A DNA stretch of 64,000 bases from Sedimentibacter acidaminivorans (GCF_017873955.1 NZ_JAGGKS010000005.1:240171-304170); one strand, 5' to 3'. Positions 1 through 9,165 are shown, counted from the stretch's first letter. Numbers and translations: made by a program. Notes: generated by a model not told the origin, from the sequence alone.

Positions 1-416
1 CAAGAGATGTTGAGGAAGATGTTAAAAATTTAGAAAATGTTTTATTATATGATGTGGATTCTCTAAAATCAGAATCTGAGGAGAATCAAAGATTGAGGAA
101 AACTTTGATGGAAAAAAGTAGGTATACTATAAATGAAAGTATTGTTGAATTCAACAAATGGAAGAAAAGTATAGGTGTGGATTCTGTGCTAGAGTCTATA
201 AATAACAAATGCCAAAATATAAAAAATGATTCACTTTCATACATATATAGGAAAGTTTCTTTAAATCACAGGGATAAAAAAATCATTGAAAAAATGGTTG
301 AATCTTCTATGAGGAAGCTTTTAAGAGAAGCAATCTTAAATTTGAAAGAGATAGAGGAGGAAGAAAAGTTAGAGGGGTATGTAAAAGTGCTTCAAGAACT
401 ATTTGAGTTGAAATGA
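1..416 (+). CDS. hemA: glutamyl-tRNA reductase, C-terminal part (5' end outside window)
   Basis: Glutamyl-tRNA reductase makes glutamate-1-semialdehyde from Glu-tRNA, the first step of C5 tetrapyrrole synthesis. Only about the last 137 residues are present, read from base 3; the start lies off the left edge. Visible are the end of the NADP-binding domain (RDVEEDV, like the family's PRDxxxxV segment) and a long charged helical C-terminal region that fits the dimerisation domain. The stop TGA shares bases with the next start (ATGA at 413-416), so the two genes are translationally coupled. The following hemC, hemB and hemL make the call firm although the catalytic N-terminus is not seen. Confidence 0.88.
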   Translation, partial: RDVEEDVKNLENVLLYDVDSLKSESEENQRLRKTLMEKSRYTINESIVEFNKWKKSIGVDSVLESINNKCQNIKNDSLSYIYRKVSLNHRDKKIIEKMVESSMRKLLREAILNLKEIEEEEKLEGYVKVLQELFELK

Positions 417-1045
417 GATATTATCCATTAGCTATTGATTCAAAAGATAAAAAAATACTAGTTGTAGGTGGAGGCAGAGCTGCCAATTTGAAATTAAAAC
501 AACTTGTAAAAACTTTGGCAAGTATTACTGTGGTATCAAAACAGTTTAGTAATGAAGTAATAGAGCTTAAAAAGGTATTTGGTGATAAGATAATACTGGA
601 GTCGAGGACTATTGATATTAATAACATTAATATAGATGTAAATTATACTATTGTTTTTATTTGTACAGAAAATAAAGAACTGAACTTAAAAATATTTAAA
701 TATTATAACGATAATAAAGTTATGGCTATGATGACTAATAATAAGGAGGCTTCAGACTTTATAACAATGGCAACCATGGAAAAAGAAAACATAACTGTAT
801 CAGTTAGTACCGGAGGAAGAAGCCCAAGTGCTTCTAAAATTTTATTAAATGAAGTTGAAAAAACTTTAAATACAGAATTTATTGAAAAAATAAACTTGCT
901 GTGTGAAATAAGAGAACTTTTGGTAAAAGAAAAAAGTTATAATTATAATAAAGAAAATATTAGTGATATAATTGAAAGCTTAATTTTATATAGTAATGAA
1001 GATTTATTAAAAAAGTTAAAGATAATGAGAGAAATAAAGTGTTAG
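413..1045 (+). CDS. precorrin-2 dehydrogenase / sirohydrochlorin ferrochelatase-like (Met8/CysG-N family)
   Basis: Likely NAD-dependent precorrin-2 dehydrogenase, which turns precorrin-2 into sirohydrochlorin on the siroheme/cobalamin branch. The 210-residue protein starts with a short strand and a dinucleotide-binding motif (VVGGGRAA, about residues 17-24), and has the family's STGGRSPSASKIL-type segment near residue 140. Length fits single-domain Met8/SirC proteins; no methyltransferase domain is attached, since that sits two genes downstream. It overlaps hemA by 4 bases and precedes hemC by 10 bases. Whether it also chelates iron cannot be told from sequence. In many clostridia this gene sits directly beside hemA, as here. 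Confidence 0.85.
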   Translation: MRYYPLAIDSKDKKILVVGGGRAANLKLKQLVKTLASITVVSKQFSNEVIELKKVFGDKIILESRTIDINNINIDVNYTIVFICTENKELNLKIFKYYNDNKVMAMMTNNKEASDFITMATMEKENITVSVSTGGRSPSASKILLNEVEKTLNTEFIEKINLLCEIRELLVKEKSYNYNKENISDIIESLILYSNEDLLKKLKIMREIKC

Positions 1046-1055
1046 GAGTATCCAG

Positions 1056-1955
1056 ATGAAAATAACCGTTGGTACAAGAGGTAGTAATTTAGCATTAGTT
1101 CAGACAAATTTAGTTGTGAATCAGCTTAAAGAAAAAAATCCTGATGTTAATTTTGAAATAAAAGTAATAAAAACAAAGGGAGATATTGTACTTGATGTCC
1201 CATTACATAAAATGAATGATAAAGGTATTTTTACAAAAGAAATAGAGAATGAATTATTGAACCATGGTATTGATTTAGCAATACATTCTATGAAAGATAT
1301 GCCTTCTGAGCACACGATTGGTCTAGCTTTTGGAGCTATTCCAAAAGGTGAAGATTCCAGAGATGTAATTGTTTCAAAAAAAGTTATAACATCACTTTCT
1401 GATTTAGAGGGTTGCTTAATAGGTACAGGAAGTATAAGCAGGAGATTTCAACTTCTGAGATTGTTAAATAATATATCTATTAAGGATATTAGAGGTAATA
1501 TAGAAACAAGGATGAAAAAAATTGATACAGAAAATCTTGATGGTGTAATTTTAGCAGCAGCGGGTTTAAAAAGAGCCAATTATGAAAATAGAATCAGCTA
1601 TTATTTTGATCCTAAGATATTTATTCCATCACCATGTCAAGGTATTCTTGCTTTACAAATAAGAGAAGATGATGAAAAAATAATAAGTGTTTTAAAAACC
1701 ATAGAGGACGATGAAACTACAATTAGGGCAAAAGCTGAAAGAGCTTACTTAAAAACTATCGGCGGGGGTTGTCACCTTCCAGTTGGTGCATATACGGAAA
1801 TAATTCATGATAAAATAACTATGTATGCTATATATGGAGATGAAGAATGTAAGCAATTATTATTTGAGCAAGGTACGGCTGATTTGAGTGATGCTGAAAA
1901 ACTTGGAGTTGAGATAGCAGAAAAATTGAAAATGGAGCTAAAAAATTATGAGTGA
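1056..1955 (+). CDS. hemC: porphobilinogen deaminase (hydroxymethylbilane synthase)
   Basis: Joins four porphobilinogens into hydroxymethylbilane in the cytoplasm. The 299 residues match the family's usual length. Seen motifs are the N-terminal VGTRGSNLALVQ segment, the arginine-rich substrate pocket (GSISRRFQLL, IRGNIETRM), and the GGGCHLPVGAY loop, whose cysteine (about C239) carries the dipyrromethane cofactor. The HSMKDMPS segment is also intact. The gene follows its neighbour by 10 bases and overlaps the cobA/hemD start by 8 bases, which indicates one transcript. Confidence 0.97.
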   Translation: MKITVGTRGSNLALVQTNLVVNQLKEKNPDVNFEIKVIKTKGDIVLDVPLHKMNDKGIFTKEIENELLNHGIDLAIHSMKDMPSEHTIGLAFGAIPKGEDSRDVIVSKKVITSLSDLEGCLIGTGSISRRFQLLRLLNNISIKDIRGNIETRMKKIDTENLDGVILAAAGLKRANYENRISYYFDPKIFIPSPCQGILALQIREDDEKIISVLKTIEDDETTIRAKAERAYLKTIGGGCHLPVGAYTEIIHDKITMYAIYGDEECKQLLFEQGTADLSDAEKLGVEIAEKLKMELKNYE

Positions 1956-3432
1956 TTACGGTAAGGTGTATCTAGTTGGCGCTGGAATAGGAAGTGAAGA
2001 ACATATAACTGTAAGAGGAAAAAAACTGCTGGAAAAAGCAGATGTGATAGTATATGACAGACTGCTTAATAACAAATTAATAAAAAAAGGTGATAAGTCA
2101 AAAGAGTTAATTAATGTTGGTAAGCAATCTTCAAATCATATTTTCTCTCAAGATGAAATAAATGAAATTTTAGCAAAGAAATCTAGAGAAGGAAAAATGG
2201 TTGTAAGGCTTAAGGGCGGAGACCCCTATGTATTTGGTAGAGGCGGCGAAGAAGCTTTATATCTCGTTGAAAGAGGTATAGAATTTGAAGTAGTGCCAGG
2301 TATTACTTCAGGAGTTGCAGGACTTTGCTTTGCTGGCATTCCAATTACACATAGGGATTACGGTTCATCGCTTCATTTGATAACAGGACACAGAAAAAAT
2401 GAAGAGGGTTTGGATTTTGCTACATTTGCAAAGCTACATGGAACCATGGTTTTCTATATGGGTCTTGAGAATCTGTCAAATATTTGTAATGGTTTGATTA
2501 ATAACGGAAAAAATGAAGAAACGCCATGCGCCATTATAAGTCATGGTGGATATCCAGACCAGAAGGTAATAACATCAAATTTAAAAAATATTGCTAAGGA
2601 TATTGAACTTGAAAAGATAAATAGTCCAAGTCTAATTGTTGTGGGAGATGTTGTTAATTTAAGAGAAAAGTTAAATTTTTTTGAAACTAGACCTTTGTTT
2701 GGTAAAAATATTGTAGTTACAAGGTCTAGAAGTCAAGCGAGCACATTAGTTCAAAAACTCGAAGAATTAGGAGCTAATGTAATTGAATTACCAACAATAG
2801 CTGTTAAAAGCATAAATCAGGATAAATTAAAATTTGAACAAAATAATATAGAAAAATATACACATATAATATTTACTAGTGCAAATGGGGTAAAAATATT
2901 TATGGATTCTCTATTAGAAGATAAAGATGTTAGGACATTAGGAAATATTAAAATTTTTGCAATAGGTGATGGGACATCAAAAGAACTGCTAAAATACAGT
3001 ATAAAATCTGATTTTATCCCTTCTGAATATGTGGGCGAGAAACTTTATGAAGAAATAAAAAGTCAAATAAAATCAACTGACAGGATTTTGTTGCCAAGAG
3101 CGTTGAAAGCTAGAGCGTTTTTACATGATAAGCTTTCTGATATGTGTGAATTATGTGAGGTTCCAATATATGATACCGTTGCAGAAAGTATAGAGGATAC
3201 AGATTATTTAAAGGATTTAAGAATTGATTATGTAACATTTACCAGTTCATCTACAGTTGATAATTTTATGGAGAATGTAGATAAATCTGTTCTAGAGAAT
3301 ATTAAAGATTCTAAGACAGTATCCATCGGACCAATCACAAGTAAAACTATTGAAAAACATGGATTTAAAGTATACAAAGAAGCAAAAATATATAATATTG
3401 AAAATTTAATTAAAGCAATATTAGGACAATAG
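1948..3432 (+). CDS. cobA/hemD: fused uroporphyrinogen-III C-methyltransferase / uroporphyrinogen-III synthase
   Basis: A two-domain enzyme of 494 residues. Residues 1 to about 245 are a SAM-dependent uroporphyrinogen-III methyltransferase (VGAGIGSEEHIT start, RLKGGDPYVFGRGGEE and VPGITS motifs), which makes precorrin-2. Residues from about 250 on are uroporphyrinogen-III synthase (HemD), which closes hydroxymethylbilane; its sequence is poorly conserved, as usual, but ITRSRSQAS-like and FTSxxxV segments are visible. Such CobA-HemD fusions are common in clostridia. The fusion places ring closure and the branch toward cobalamin/siroheme in one protein. It sits between hemC and hemB in the same operon. 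Confidence 0.95.
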   Translation: MSDYGKVYLVGAGIGSEEHITVRGKKLLEKADVIVYDRLLNNKLIKKGDKSKELINVGKQSSNHIFSQDEINEILAKKSREGKMVVRLKGGDPYVFGRGGEEALYLVERGIEFEVVPGITSGVAGLCFAGIPITHRDYGSSLHLITGHRKNEEGLDFATFAKLHGTMVFYMGLENLSNICNGLINNGKNEETPCAIISHGGYPDQKVITSNLKNIAKDIELEKINSPSLIVVGDVVNLREKLNFFETRPLFGKNIVVTRSRSQASTLVQKLEELGANVIELPTIAVKSINQDKLKFEQNNIEKYTHIIFTSANGVKIFMDSLLEDKDVRTLGNIKIFAIGDGTSKELLKYSIKSDFIPSEYVGEKLYEEIKSQIKSTDRILLPRALKARAFLHDKLSDMCELCEVPIYDTVAESIEDTDYLKDLRIDYVTFTSSSTVDNFMENVDKSVLENIKDSKTVSIGPITSKTIEKHGFKVYKEAKIYNIENLIKAILGQ

Positions 3433-3446
3433 GAGAACAGGACATT

Positions 3447-4412
3447 ATGAGAATGAGAAGATTGAGAGAAAATGCTTTAACACGAAATTTAATACGTGAA
3501 ACACATTTGTCAAAGGATGATTTGATTTATCCTATATTTGCAGTAGAAGGTACAAATATAAAAAGTGAAATACCATCTATGCCGGATTGCTATCATTATT
3601 CAATTGACAGATTAAATGAAGAAATAGAAGAACTAAAAACACTTGGAATTAACTATGTTTTGATATTTGGAGTTCCTAATGAAAAAGACAAGTTAGGCAG
3701 CAGTGCTTATGATGATAATGGAATAGTTCAAAGAGCTGTAAAAGAAATAAAAAGAGTAAATTCCGGCATGTATGTAATAACAGATGTATGTATGTGTCAA
3801 TACACTTCTCATGGACATTGTGGAATTTTAGATAAGAATGGAAATGTATTGAACGATGAAACTCTTGAATATTTATCTAAAATAGCACTTAGTCATGTAA
3901 AAGCAGGGGCAGATATGGTAGCGCCATCTGATATGATGGATTTTCGTATAGCCCATATGAGAAAAGCTCTAGATGACAATGGTTATCTTAATATACCAAT
4001 AATGGCATACAGTGCAAAATATGCAACTTCTTTTTATGGACCATTTAGAAGTGCTGCAGGTTCAGCTCCGCAGTTCGGAGATAGAAAGAGCTATCAGATG
4101 GATATTGCGAATTCTGATGAGGCTGTTAGAGAAATGGCGTTAGATATAGAAGAGGGCGCAGATATAATTATGGTAAAGCCAGCTCTTACATACTTAGATA
4201 TTATAAGAAGAGCAAAGGATAATTTTAATATTCCTCTGGCTGCATATAATGTAAGCGGTGAATACTCCATGGTGAAAACAGCGGTATTGAATGGAATATT
4301 AGATAAATCGGCAATATTTGAATCTGTTTTAGCAATTAAAAGAGCTGGTGCAGATATTATAATTACTTATTTTGCAAAAGATATAGCAAAAATTTTAAAT
4401 GGTGGGAGATAA
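3447..4412 (+). CDS. hemB: delta-aminolevulinic acid dehydratase (porphobilinogen synthase)
   Basis: Condenses two 5-aminolevulinates to porphobilinogen. The 321 residues fit the family. The Cys-rich metal loop DVCMCQYTSHGHCG points to a zinc-type enzyme, and two active-site lysines are visible: about K191 in SAKYATSFYGPF and the Schiff-base lysine about K244 in MVKPALTYLD. An AGGAGAAC-like ribosome-binding site precedes the ATG. The gene lies 14 bases after cobA/hemD and 2 bases before hemL. Confidence 0.97.
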   Translation: MRMRRLRENALTRNLIRETHLSKDDLIYPIFAVEGTNIKSEIPSMPDCYHYSIDRLNEEIEELKTLGINYVLIFGVPNEKDKLGSSAYDDNGIVQRAVKEIKRVNSGMYVITDVCMCQYTSHGHCGILDKNGNVLNDETLEYLSKIALSHVKAGADMVAPSDMMDFRIAHMRKALDDNGYLNIPIMAYSAKYATSFYGPFRSAAGSAPQFGDRKSYQMDIANSDEAVREMALDIEEGADIIMVKPALTYLDIIRRAKDNFNIPLAAYNVSGEYSMVKTAVLNGILDKSAIFESVLAIKRAGADIIITYFAKDIAKILNGGR

Positions 4413-4414
4413 GA

Positions 4415-5704
4415 ATGAATAAATCAAATGAATTATTCGAAAAGGCAGTGAAGGTTATACCTGGTGGTGTAAATAGTCCTGTCAGGGCCTTTGGTTCGGT
4501 TAATATGAATCCTATATTTATCAGAAATGCCAAAGGTTCATATATATATGACGTAGATGGAAAAAAATATATTGATTACATATCATCATGGGGTCCTATG
4601 ATTTTTGGTCATTGTGATGAAGAATTAAATAAGGTTGCAATAAATGCTCTTGAAAAAGGTGTATCTTATGGTGTTCCTTCTGATGTAGAAGTAGAGATGG
4701 CAGAAATTATAACACAAGCATATAAAGGTTGCGAAATGGTAAGGATGGTAAACTCAGGAACAGAAGCTACTATGAGTGCAATCAGAGTGGCAAGAGGTTA
4801 TACTGGCAAGGATAAAATAATAAAGTTTGAGGGTTGCTATCATGGACATTCAGATTGTCTGCTAGTAAAATCAGGTTCGGGAACACTTACATTTAATGTA
4901 CAAACTAGTCCAGGAGTTCCTGTGGATACAGTAAAACACACCTTAGTATGTGAATACAACAATATTGATTCTGTAAAGGAAACGATAGAAAAAAACAAGG
5001 GTGAGATTGCTTGTATAATAATAGAGCCTGTTCCAGGAAATATGGGTGTAGTTGCACCTAATATAGAATTTATGAGGGAATTAAGAAAGATTACAGAAGA
5101 CAATAACATAGTTTTAATATATGACGAAGTAATAACCGGATTTAGATTATCTTATGGTGGCGCAGCTGAGTTATTTGATATAGTTCCAGACATGGTCTGC
5201 TTTGGAAAAATTATAGGAGGTGGACTACCTGTAGGGGCATATGGAGGGAAATCGGAAATAATGAGTATGGTATCTCCTGTTGGAAAGGTATATCAAGCAG
5301 GTACTCTTTCGGGAAATCCACTTGCAATGTCTATGGGGATAGCAGTATTAAACAGATTGAAAAATAATCAAAAATTATATATTGAACTTGAAAATAAGGC
5401 AAAGAAATTAGAAGAAGGATTCAAATCAAATATAGAATTGTCTGGAGTGAAAGCTGTTGTAAGCAGATATAAATCAATGTTAAGTTTGTTTTTCACTGAT
5501 AGAGAAGTAAACGGTTATTCTGATGTTGTGACTTCGGATACTGAAAAATATGCGAAATATTTTCAAAGCATGCTAAAAAGTGAAATATTGCTTCCACCGG
5601 CTCAATACGAAGTAATGTTTATGAATGCTACACTAAGTGATAAAGATATAGAATATACAATAAAAGCTAATTTAAAAGCTTTCATGGAGCTTTCTAAATA
5701 TTAG
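4415..5704 (+). CDS. hemL: glutamate-1-semialdehyde 2,1-aminomutase
   Basis: PLP enzyme that converts glutamate-1-semialdehyde to 5-aminolevulinate, working directly after HemA. The 429 residues cover a full fold type I aminotransferase. Seen are VPGGVNSPVRAF at the N-terminus, the NSGTEATMSAIR cofactor-binding segment, DEVITGFR, and the cofactor lysine (about K265) in CFGKIIGGGLPVGAYGG. Together with the upstream hemA, hemC, hemD and hemB it completes glutamyl-tRNA to uroporphyrinogen III within one operon. Confidence 0.97.
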   Translation: MNKSNELFEKAVKVIPGGVNSPVRAFGSVNMNPIFIRNAKGSYIYDVDGKKYIDYISSWGPMIFGHCDEELNKVAINALEKGVSYGVPSDVEVEMAEIITQAYKGCEMVRMVNSGTEATMSAIRVARGYTGKDKIIKFEGCYHGHSDCLLVKSGSGTLTFNVQTSPGVPVDTVKHTLVCEYNNIDSVKETIEKNKGEIACIIIEPVPGNMGVVAPNIEFMRELRKITEDNNIVLIYDEVITGFRLSYGGAAELFDIVPDMVCFGKIIGGGLPVGAYGGKSEIMSMVSPVGKVYQAGTLSGNPLAMSMGIAVLNRLKNNQKLYIELENKAKKLEEGFKSNIELSGVKAVVSRYKSMLSLFFTDREVNGYSDVVTSDTEKYAKYFQSMLKSEILLPPAQYEVMFMNATLSDKDIEYTIKANLKAFMELSKY

Positions 5705-5720
5705 TTTGTCAGGAGGAATA

Positions 5721-6482
5721 ATGAAAAAGGCCATAATAAATGCAAGTTTTGGATGTTCAATTAAAGAATCAAGAGAAAAGTATATAGAAACAATTGAAAA
5801 TAAAGTAAAAGATAAATACAAGGATGTTGATTGCTTTAGGGTGTTTACGTCAGAGATGATTAGAAGAAAAATAAAAAGAGAAGAAAATATTGAAATAGAT
5901 AATATGAAAACTTGCTTAAGTAAATTAAAAAGAGGCGGATATACTCATATTTCTATTTTAGCAACTCACATAATACCAGGATCTGAGTATGAGAAAATAT
6001 TGCATGCTGTTGAGGAATACAAAAATGATTTTGCTGAAATAAAAGTATCAAGAACTTTTTTAAATGAGACAATGGGAGAAAGAGAAGTCGACGTTATTAA
6101 ATCGTATATTAAGATAGATTTGGAAAGTGACGAGGCAGTTGTTCTAGTTGGTCATGGAACAGATCATGAAGCTGATAAATACTATAAAGAATTTGAGGGA
6201 TTATTGAGGGAAGTACTAAACAATTCTTATATGATAAGCATAGAAGGGAATTTAGTTTTAGATGATGTAATAAAAGAACTTAAGGAAAAAAAGTTTAGAA
6301 AAATATATTTGTATCCGTTTTTAGTAGTTGCAGGAGACCATGCTATGAACGATATAGCTTCAGATGATGACGATTCAATTAAGTCATATTTGAAAAAAAA
6401 TGGTTTTGAGGTCGAGGCATTTATAACAGGGTTAGGTTCTAATGAAAGAGCTATAGAGCTTTTTGTTGATAGAATAAGATAA
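5721..6482 (+). CDS. cbiK: anaerobic sirohydrochlorin cobaltochelatase
   Basis: Inserts cobalt into sirohydrochlorin, the committing step of anaerobic cobalamin synthesis. I place the start at the ATG at 5721, because AGGAGG at 5711-5716 sits 4 bases before it; the upstream in-frame TTG at 5706 lies ahead of that site. This gives 253 residues, a typical CbiK length. Metal-binding/catalytic histidines are visible in ATHIIPGSEY, VGHGTDHEADKYY and PFLVVAGDHAMNDIA. The gene sits between hemL and the cobalt transporter cbiMNQO, which supports cobalt rather than iron or nickel as substrate. Confidence 0.93.
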   Translation: MKKAIINASFGCSIKESREKYIETIENKVKDKYKDVDCFRVFTSEMIRRKIKREENIEIDNMKTCLSKLKRGGYTHISILATHIIPGSEYEKILHAVEEYKNDFAEIKVSRTFLNETMGEREVDVIKSYIKIDLESDEAVVLVGHGTDHEADKYYKEFEGLLREVLNNSYMISIEGNLVLDDVIKELKEKKFRKIYLYPFLVVAGDHAMNDIASDDDDSIKSYLKKNGFEVEAFITGLGSNERAIELFVDRIR

Positions 6483-6515
6483 TATAAAAATTATATTAAC
6501 ATAAAGGAGAATAAA

Positions 6516-7241
6516 ATGAAAAAGAGAATTTATTTAGTAATGTCTTTATTATCAGTATTTTTATTAGCTCCAAATTATGTATTTGGAATGCATATTATGG
6601 AGGGATTTTTACCTTTACCTTGGGTGATTTTTTGGTTTGTTGTTAGTGCACCATTTGTTATACTTGGCGTTAGGACAATATCTAAAACATTTAGAGAAAA
6701 CTCAAATCAAAAGCTACTATTTGCCTTGGTAACTGCATTTGTCTTTATTTTGTCAGCACTTAAGATGCCTTCGGTTACAGGGAGCACATCGCACCCTACA
6801 GGCACTGGATTAGGCGCTATTTTATTTGGACCACTCCCTATGGCGGTATCAGGGCTAGTAGTGCTTGTATTTCAAGCATTACTATTGGCTCATGGTGGAA
6901 TTACTACATTGGGAGCTAATGTATTTTCTATGGCGATTGCAGGACCATTTGTTGCATATTTTGTATATAGAATATTCAAAAAAACAAATTTAAAAGTTGC
7001 AGTATTTTTAGCAGCAGCACTAGGAGACTTCTTTACATATGTTATAACTTCAATACAACTTTCTCTAGCACATCCAGATGCAGTAACTGGCGTTATGGGT
7101 TCTATGGTTAAATTTCTAAGTATTTTTGCAGTAACACAAATACCACTTGCTATAGCAGAAGGAATTTTAACAGTAATAATTTATGATTTAATTATGAACT
7201 ATCAAAAAGAGGGAGGATATCAACTTGAAAAGATCAAATAA
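6516..7241 (+). CDS. cbiM: cobalt ECF transporter substrate-binding component CbiM
   Basis: Membrane S-component of the cobalt-specific energy-coupling-factor transporter. The 241-residue protein starts with a cleavable-looking hydrophobic leader ending ...YVFG, which would expose the [10 protein letters not shown]-terminus whose His and Met ligate cobalt in this family. Several membrane helices follow, with the [25 protein letters not shown] signature intact. AAGGAG precedes the ATG. The end overlaps cbiN by 17 bases. The position after cbiK gives the cell both cobalt uptake and cobalt insertion from one transcript. Confidence 0.96.
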   Translation: MKKRIYLVMSLLSVFLLAPNYVFGMHIMEGFLPLPWVIFWFVVSAPFVILGVRTISKTFRENSNQKLLFALVTAFVFILSALKMPSVTGSTSHPTGTGLGAILFGPLPMAVSGLVVLVFQALLLAHGGITTLGANVFSMAIAGPFVAYFVYRIFKKTNLKVAVFLAAALGDFFTYVITSIQLSLAHPDAVTGVMGSMVKFLSIFAVTQIPLAIAEGILTVIIYDLIMNYQKEGGYQLEKIK

Positions 7242-7536
7242 AAATTTATTATTGTTGCTAGTTGTAGTAGTATTAATTACATCACCACTTATATTTGTGA
7301 AAAATGCTGAATTTGGCGGTGCTGATGGGCAGGCAGAAGGGGTTATAACTGAAATAAATCCAAATTATGAGCCTTGGTTTAGTCCTCTTTTAGAACCAGC
7401 AAGCGGTGAAATAGAAAGTTTATTATTTTCATTACAGGCTGCTATAGGCGCAGGTGTTATAGGATATTTCTTTGGATTAGTTAAAGGAAAAAGAGAATCA
7501 AATAGTAAAGATAATTCAAAAGTGAAAAAAGCATAA
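7225..7536 (+). CDS. cbiN: cobalt transporter accessory subunit CbiN
   Basis: Small two-helix membrane subunit needed with CbiM for cobalt uptake. The start is a TTG at 7225, 8 bases after GGGAGG (7211-7216), inside the end of cbiM. The 103 residues contain an N-terminal helix ([17 protein letters not shown]), an extracytoplasmic loop with FGGADGQAE and [10 protein letters not shown], both typical of CbiN, and a C-terminal helix ([14 protein letters not shown]) followed by a basic tail. Length and layout match the family. Confidence 0.94.
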   Translation: MKRSNKNLLLLLVVVVLITSPLIFVKNAEFGGADGQAEGVITEINPNYEPWFSPLLEPASGEIESLLFSLQAAIGAGVIGYFFGLVKGKRESNSKDNSKVKKA

Positions 7537-7541
7537 ATAGA

Positions 7542-7572
7542 TGTATGCAATATAACAGTTATGTTGCATACA
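7542..7572 (+). repeat. near-perfect palindrome between cbiN and cbiQ
   Basis: A 31-base inverted repeat: outer arms TGTATGCAA / TTGCATACA (9 bp, perfect), one T-G step, then ATAAC / GTTAT around a single central A. In RNA this would be a stem of about 13-14 bp with a very small loop. It has no following T-run in the plus direction, so it is not an obvious terminator. It may protect or separate the cbiMN and cbiQO messages, or be a DNA operator. It lies just ahead of the cbiQ ribosome-binding site. Confidence 0.7.
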
Positions 7573-7596
7573 ATTTGCAATAAAAGGAGTGTTAAA

Positions 7597-8298
7597 ATGC
7601 TTATAATAGATAAGCTTGCATATACAAATAAATTTTCAGAATCAAATCCTTATATCAAGGTGTGGTGTTCTATTTTAATAATAGTTATATCAATAGTTAA
7701 TTCAAATATATGGATATTTCTTGTTATGATATTTGTTGTATCTATGGCAACTGTATCTGGGGCACAAATACCAATTAAAATTTATGTAAAAATGCTAATT
7801 GCACCTATTATATACCTATTTATAAGTATTTTAACTATAATATTATCATTTGGATTTCATGAAATAAATGATGTTTCAAAATTTATTTATTTAAAAACTT
7901 TTAATTTTATGAATTTTTATATAGGAATAACAGTAGGTTCTTTACAAAGAGGAGGAACTATTTCTCTTAGAGCTATTAGTTCTATAATTGGAATGTATTT
8001 TCTAATATTGACTACCCCATGTAATCAACAAATAAAAGTTATGAAAAAAATTAAAATTCCATCCGTATTTATAGAAATATACGTTTTGACTTACAGATTT
8101 ATTGCAATATTTTTTGAAGAAGTATCTCAAATTCATTTAGCTCAAAAAATGAGATTTGGGTATAACAGCTATAAAAACTCTATGAATTCTTTAGCTATTT
8201 TAATTAAAATTCTATTTGTAAGGATTATGAGTCGTTATACAAGTATGGTAAATATTTTAGAAATAAAGCATTTTGATGGTACATTTTATGTGGATTAA
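7597..8298 (+). CDS. cbiQ: cobalt ECF transporter transmembrane component CbiQ
   Basis: The energy-coupling membrane (T) component that links CbiM/N to the ATPase. The start is set at ATG 7597, which follows AAAGGAG (7583-7589); an upstream in-frame ATG at 7561 lies inside the palindrome and has no such site. The resulting 233-residue protein has several hydrophobic helices and a basic C-terminal region (QKMRFGYNSYKNS, LFVRIMSRYTSMVNILEIKHFDG) resembling the coupling helices that dock onto CbiO. The sequence is rather divergent for CbiQ, but its position between cbiN and cbiO makes the role clear. Confidence 0.9.
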   Translation: MLIIDKLAYTNKFSESNPYIKVWCSILIIVISIVNSNIWIFLVMIFVVSMATVSGAQIPIKIYVKMLIAPIIYLFISILTIILSFGFHEINDVSKFIYLKTFNFMNFYIGITVGSLQRGGTISLRAISSIIGMYFLILTTPCNQQIKVMKKIKIPSVFIEIYVLTYRFIAIFFEEVSQIHLAQKMRFGYNSYKNSMNSLAILIKILFVRIMSRYTSMVNILEIKHFDGTFYVD

Positions 8299-8330
8299 AC
8301 AAGATAAATTAAAAAAGCAGGCAAATAATT

Positions 8331-9116
8331 ATGTTGAAAATGGAGAATGTAACTTATATATATGAAGATAAAACAGTTGCACTTGATAATGTTAATATAG
8401 ATTTAAACAAGGGAAGAAAAATTGGAATAATTGGGTCAAATGGTGCAGGTAAATCAACTGTGTTCATGAATTTTTTGGGACTCTTTAAACCAACAAAGGG
8501 AAATATAATTTATAATGATACTGTACTTAAATACGATAAAAAAACTCTCACTTCTCTAAGAATGGACGTTGGATTAGTGTTTCAGGACCCTAATAAGCAA
8601 ATATTTTTTTCAAGTGTTTATGACGATATAGCCTTTGGACTTAGAAATCTTAAATATGATAAAAAGGAGATAGATGATAGAGTTATTAGCGCAATGGGAA
8701 AAACAAATATTTTGGACCTTAAGAACAAACCCGTTCATTTCCTAAGTTATGGACAGAAAAAGAATGTATCAATCGCAGGAACAGTTGCTATGAGCCAAAA
8801 ACTAATTTTATTTGATGAGCCAACCGCAGGACTTGATTATTTATCAAGGGAGAATATAAAAAATATTATTAATAATATAGCAAATGAAGGCAAGACTATA
8901 GTTGTTTCAAGCCATGATATGAATTTTATCTATGAGATATGTGATTATGTATATGTTTTAAATAAGGGACAGGTATTAGCTGAGGGGGAAATACAAGAAG
9001 TGTTTTTAAAAAAAGCTATTCTAGATAAAGCTTCATTAGAGGAACCATTTCTAATAAAAGCTTATAAATACCTTGGTAAACCCCTTTGTAAAAGCGAAAA
9101 AGAGTTGTTTAACTAA
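8331..9116 (+). CDS. cbiO: cobalt ECF transporter ATP-binding protein CbiO
   Basis: Cytoplasmic ATPase of the cobalt importer, 261 residues. All ABC motifs are visible: Walker A GSNGAGKST, Q-loop VFQDPNKQIF, signature LSYGQKK, Walker B LILFDEPTAGLD and H-loop SSHD. The Q-loop DPNKQIF is typical of ECF-type ATPases. The ribosome-binding site is weak, and a second in-frame ATG lies three codons downstream (8340), so the exact start is uncertain. This is the last gene of the tetrapyrrole/cobalt operon; a perfect hairpin follows. Confidence 0.95.
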   Translation: MLKMENVTYIYEDKTVALDNVNIDLNKGRKIGIIGSNGAGKSTVFMNFLGLFKPTKGNIIYNDTVLKYDKKTLTSLRMDVGLVFQDPNKQIFFSSVYDDIAFGLRNLKYDKKEIDDRVISAMGKTNILDLKNKPVHFLSYGQKKNVSIAGTVAMSQKLILFDEPTAGLDYLSRENIKNIINNIANEGKTIVVSSHDMNFIYEICDYVYVLNKGQVLAEGEIQEVFLKKAILDKASLEEPFLIKAYKYLGKPLCKSEKELFN

Positions 9117-9126
9117 ATAAAAAAGA

Positions 9127-9159
9127 AAGATGCAATGGGGTCTGACCCCATTGCATCTT
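9127..9159. terminator. perfect 16-bp hairpin between convergent cbiO and ssp
   Basis: Arms 9127-9142 and 9144-9159 are perfectly complementary around one T, with the core GGGGTCTGACCCC. It lies between the converging ends of cbiO (+) and the SASP gene (-), where a bidirectional terminator is expected. The T-run is poor on both sides. GGGGTC-type palindromes also occur as repeated extragenic elements in other bacteria, so a mobile-repeat origin is an alternative. Confidence 0.7.
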
Positions 9160-9165
9160 AATGGT

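Noticed and set aside
6483..6515. B12 or cobalt riboswitch before cbiM
   Set aside because: The gap between cbiK and cbiM is only 33 bases and holds just a ribosome-binding site.
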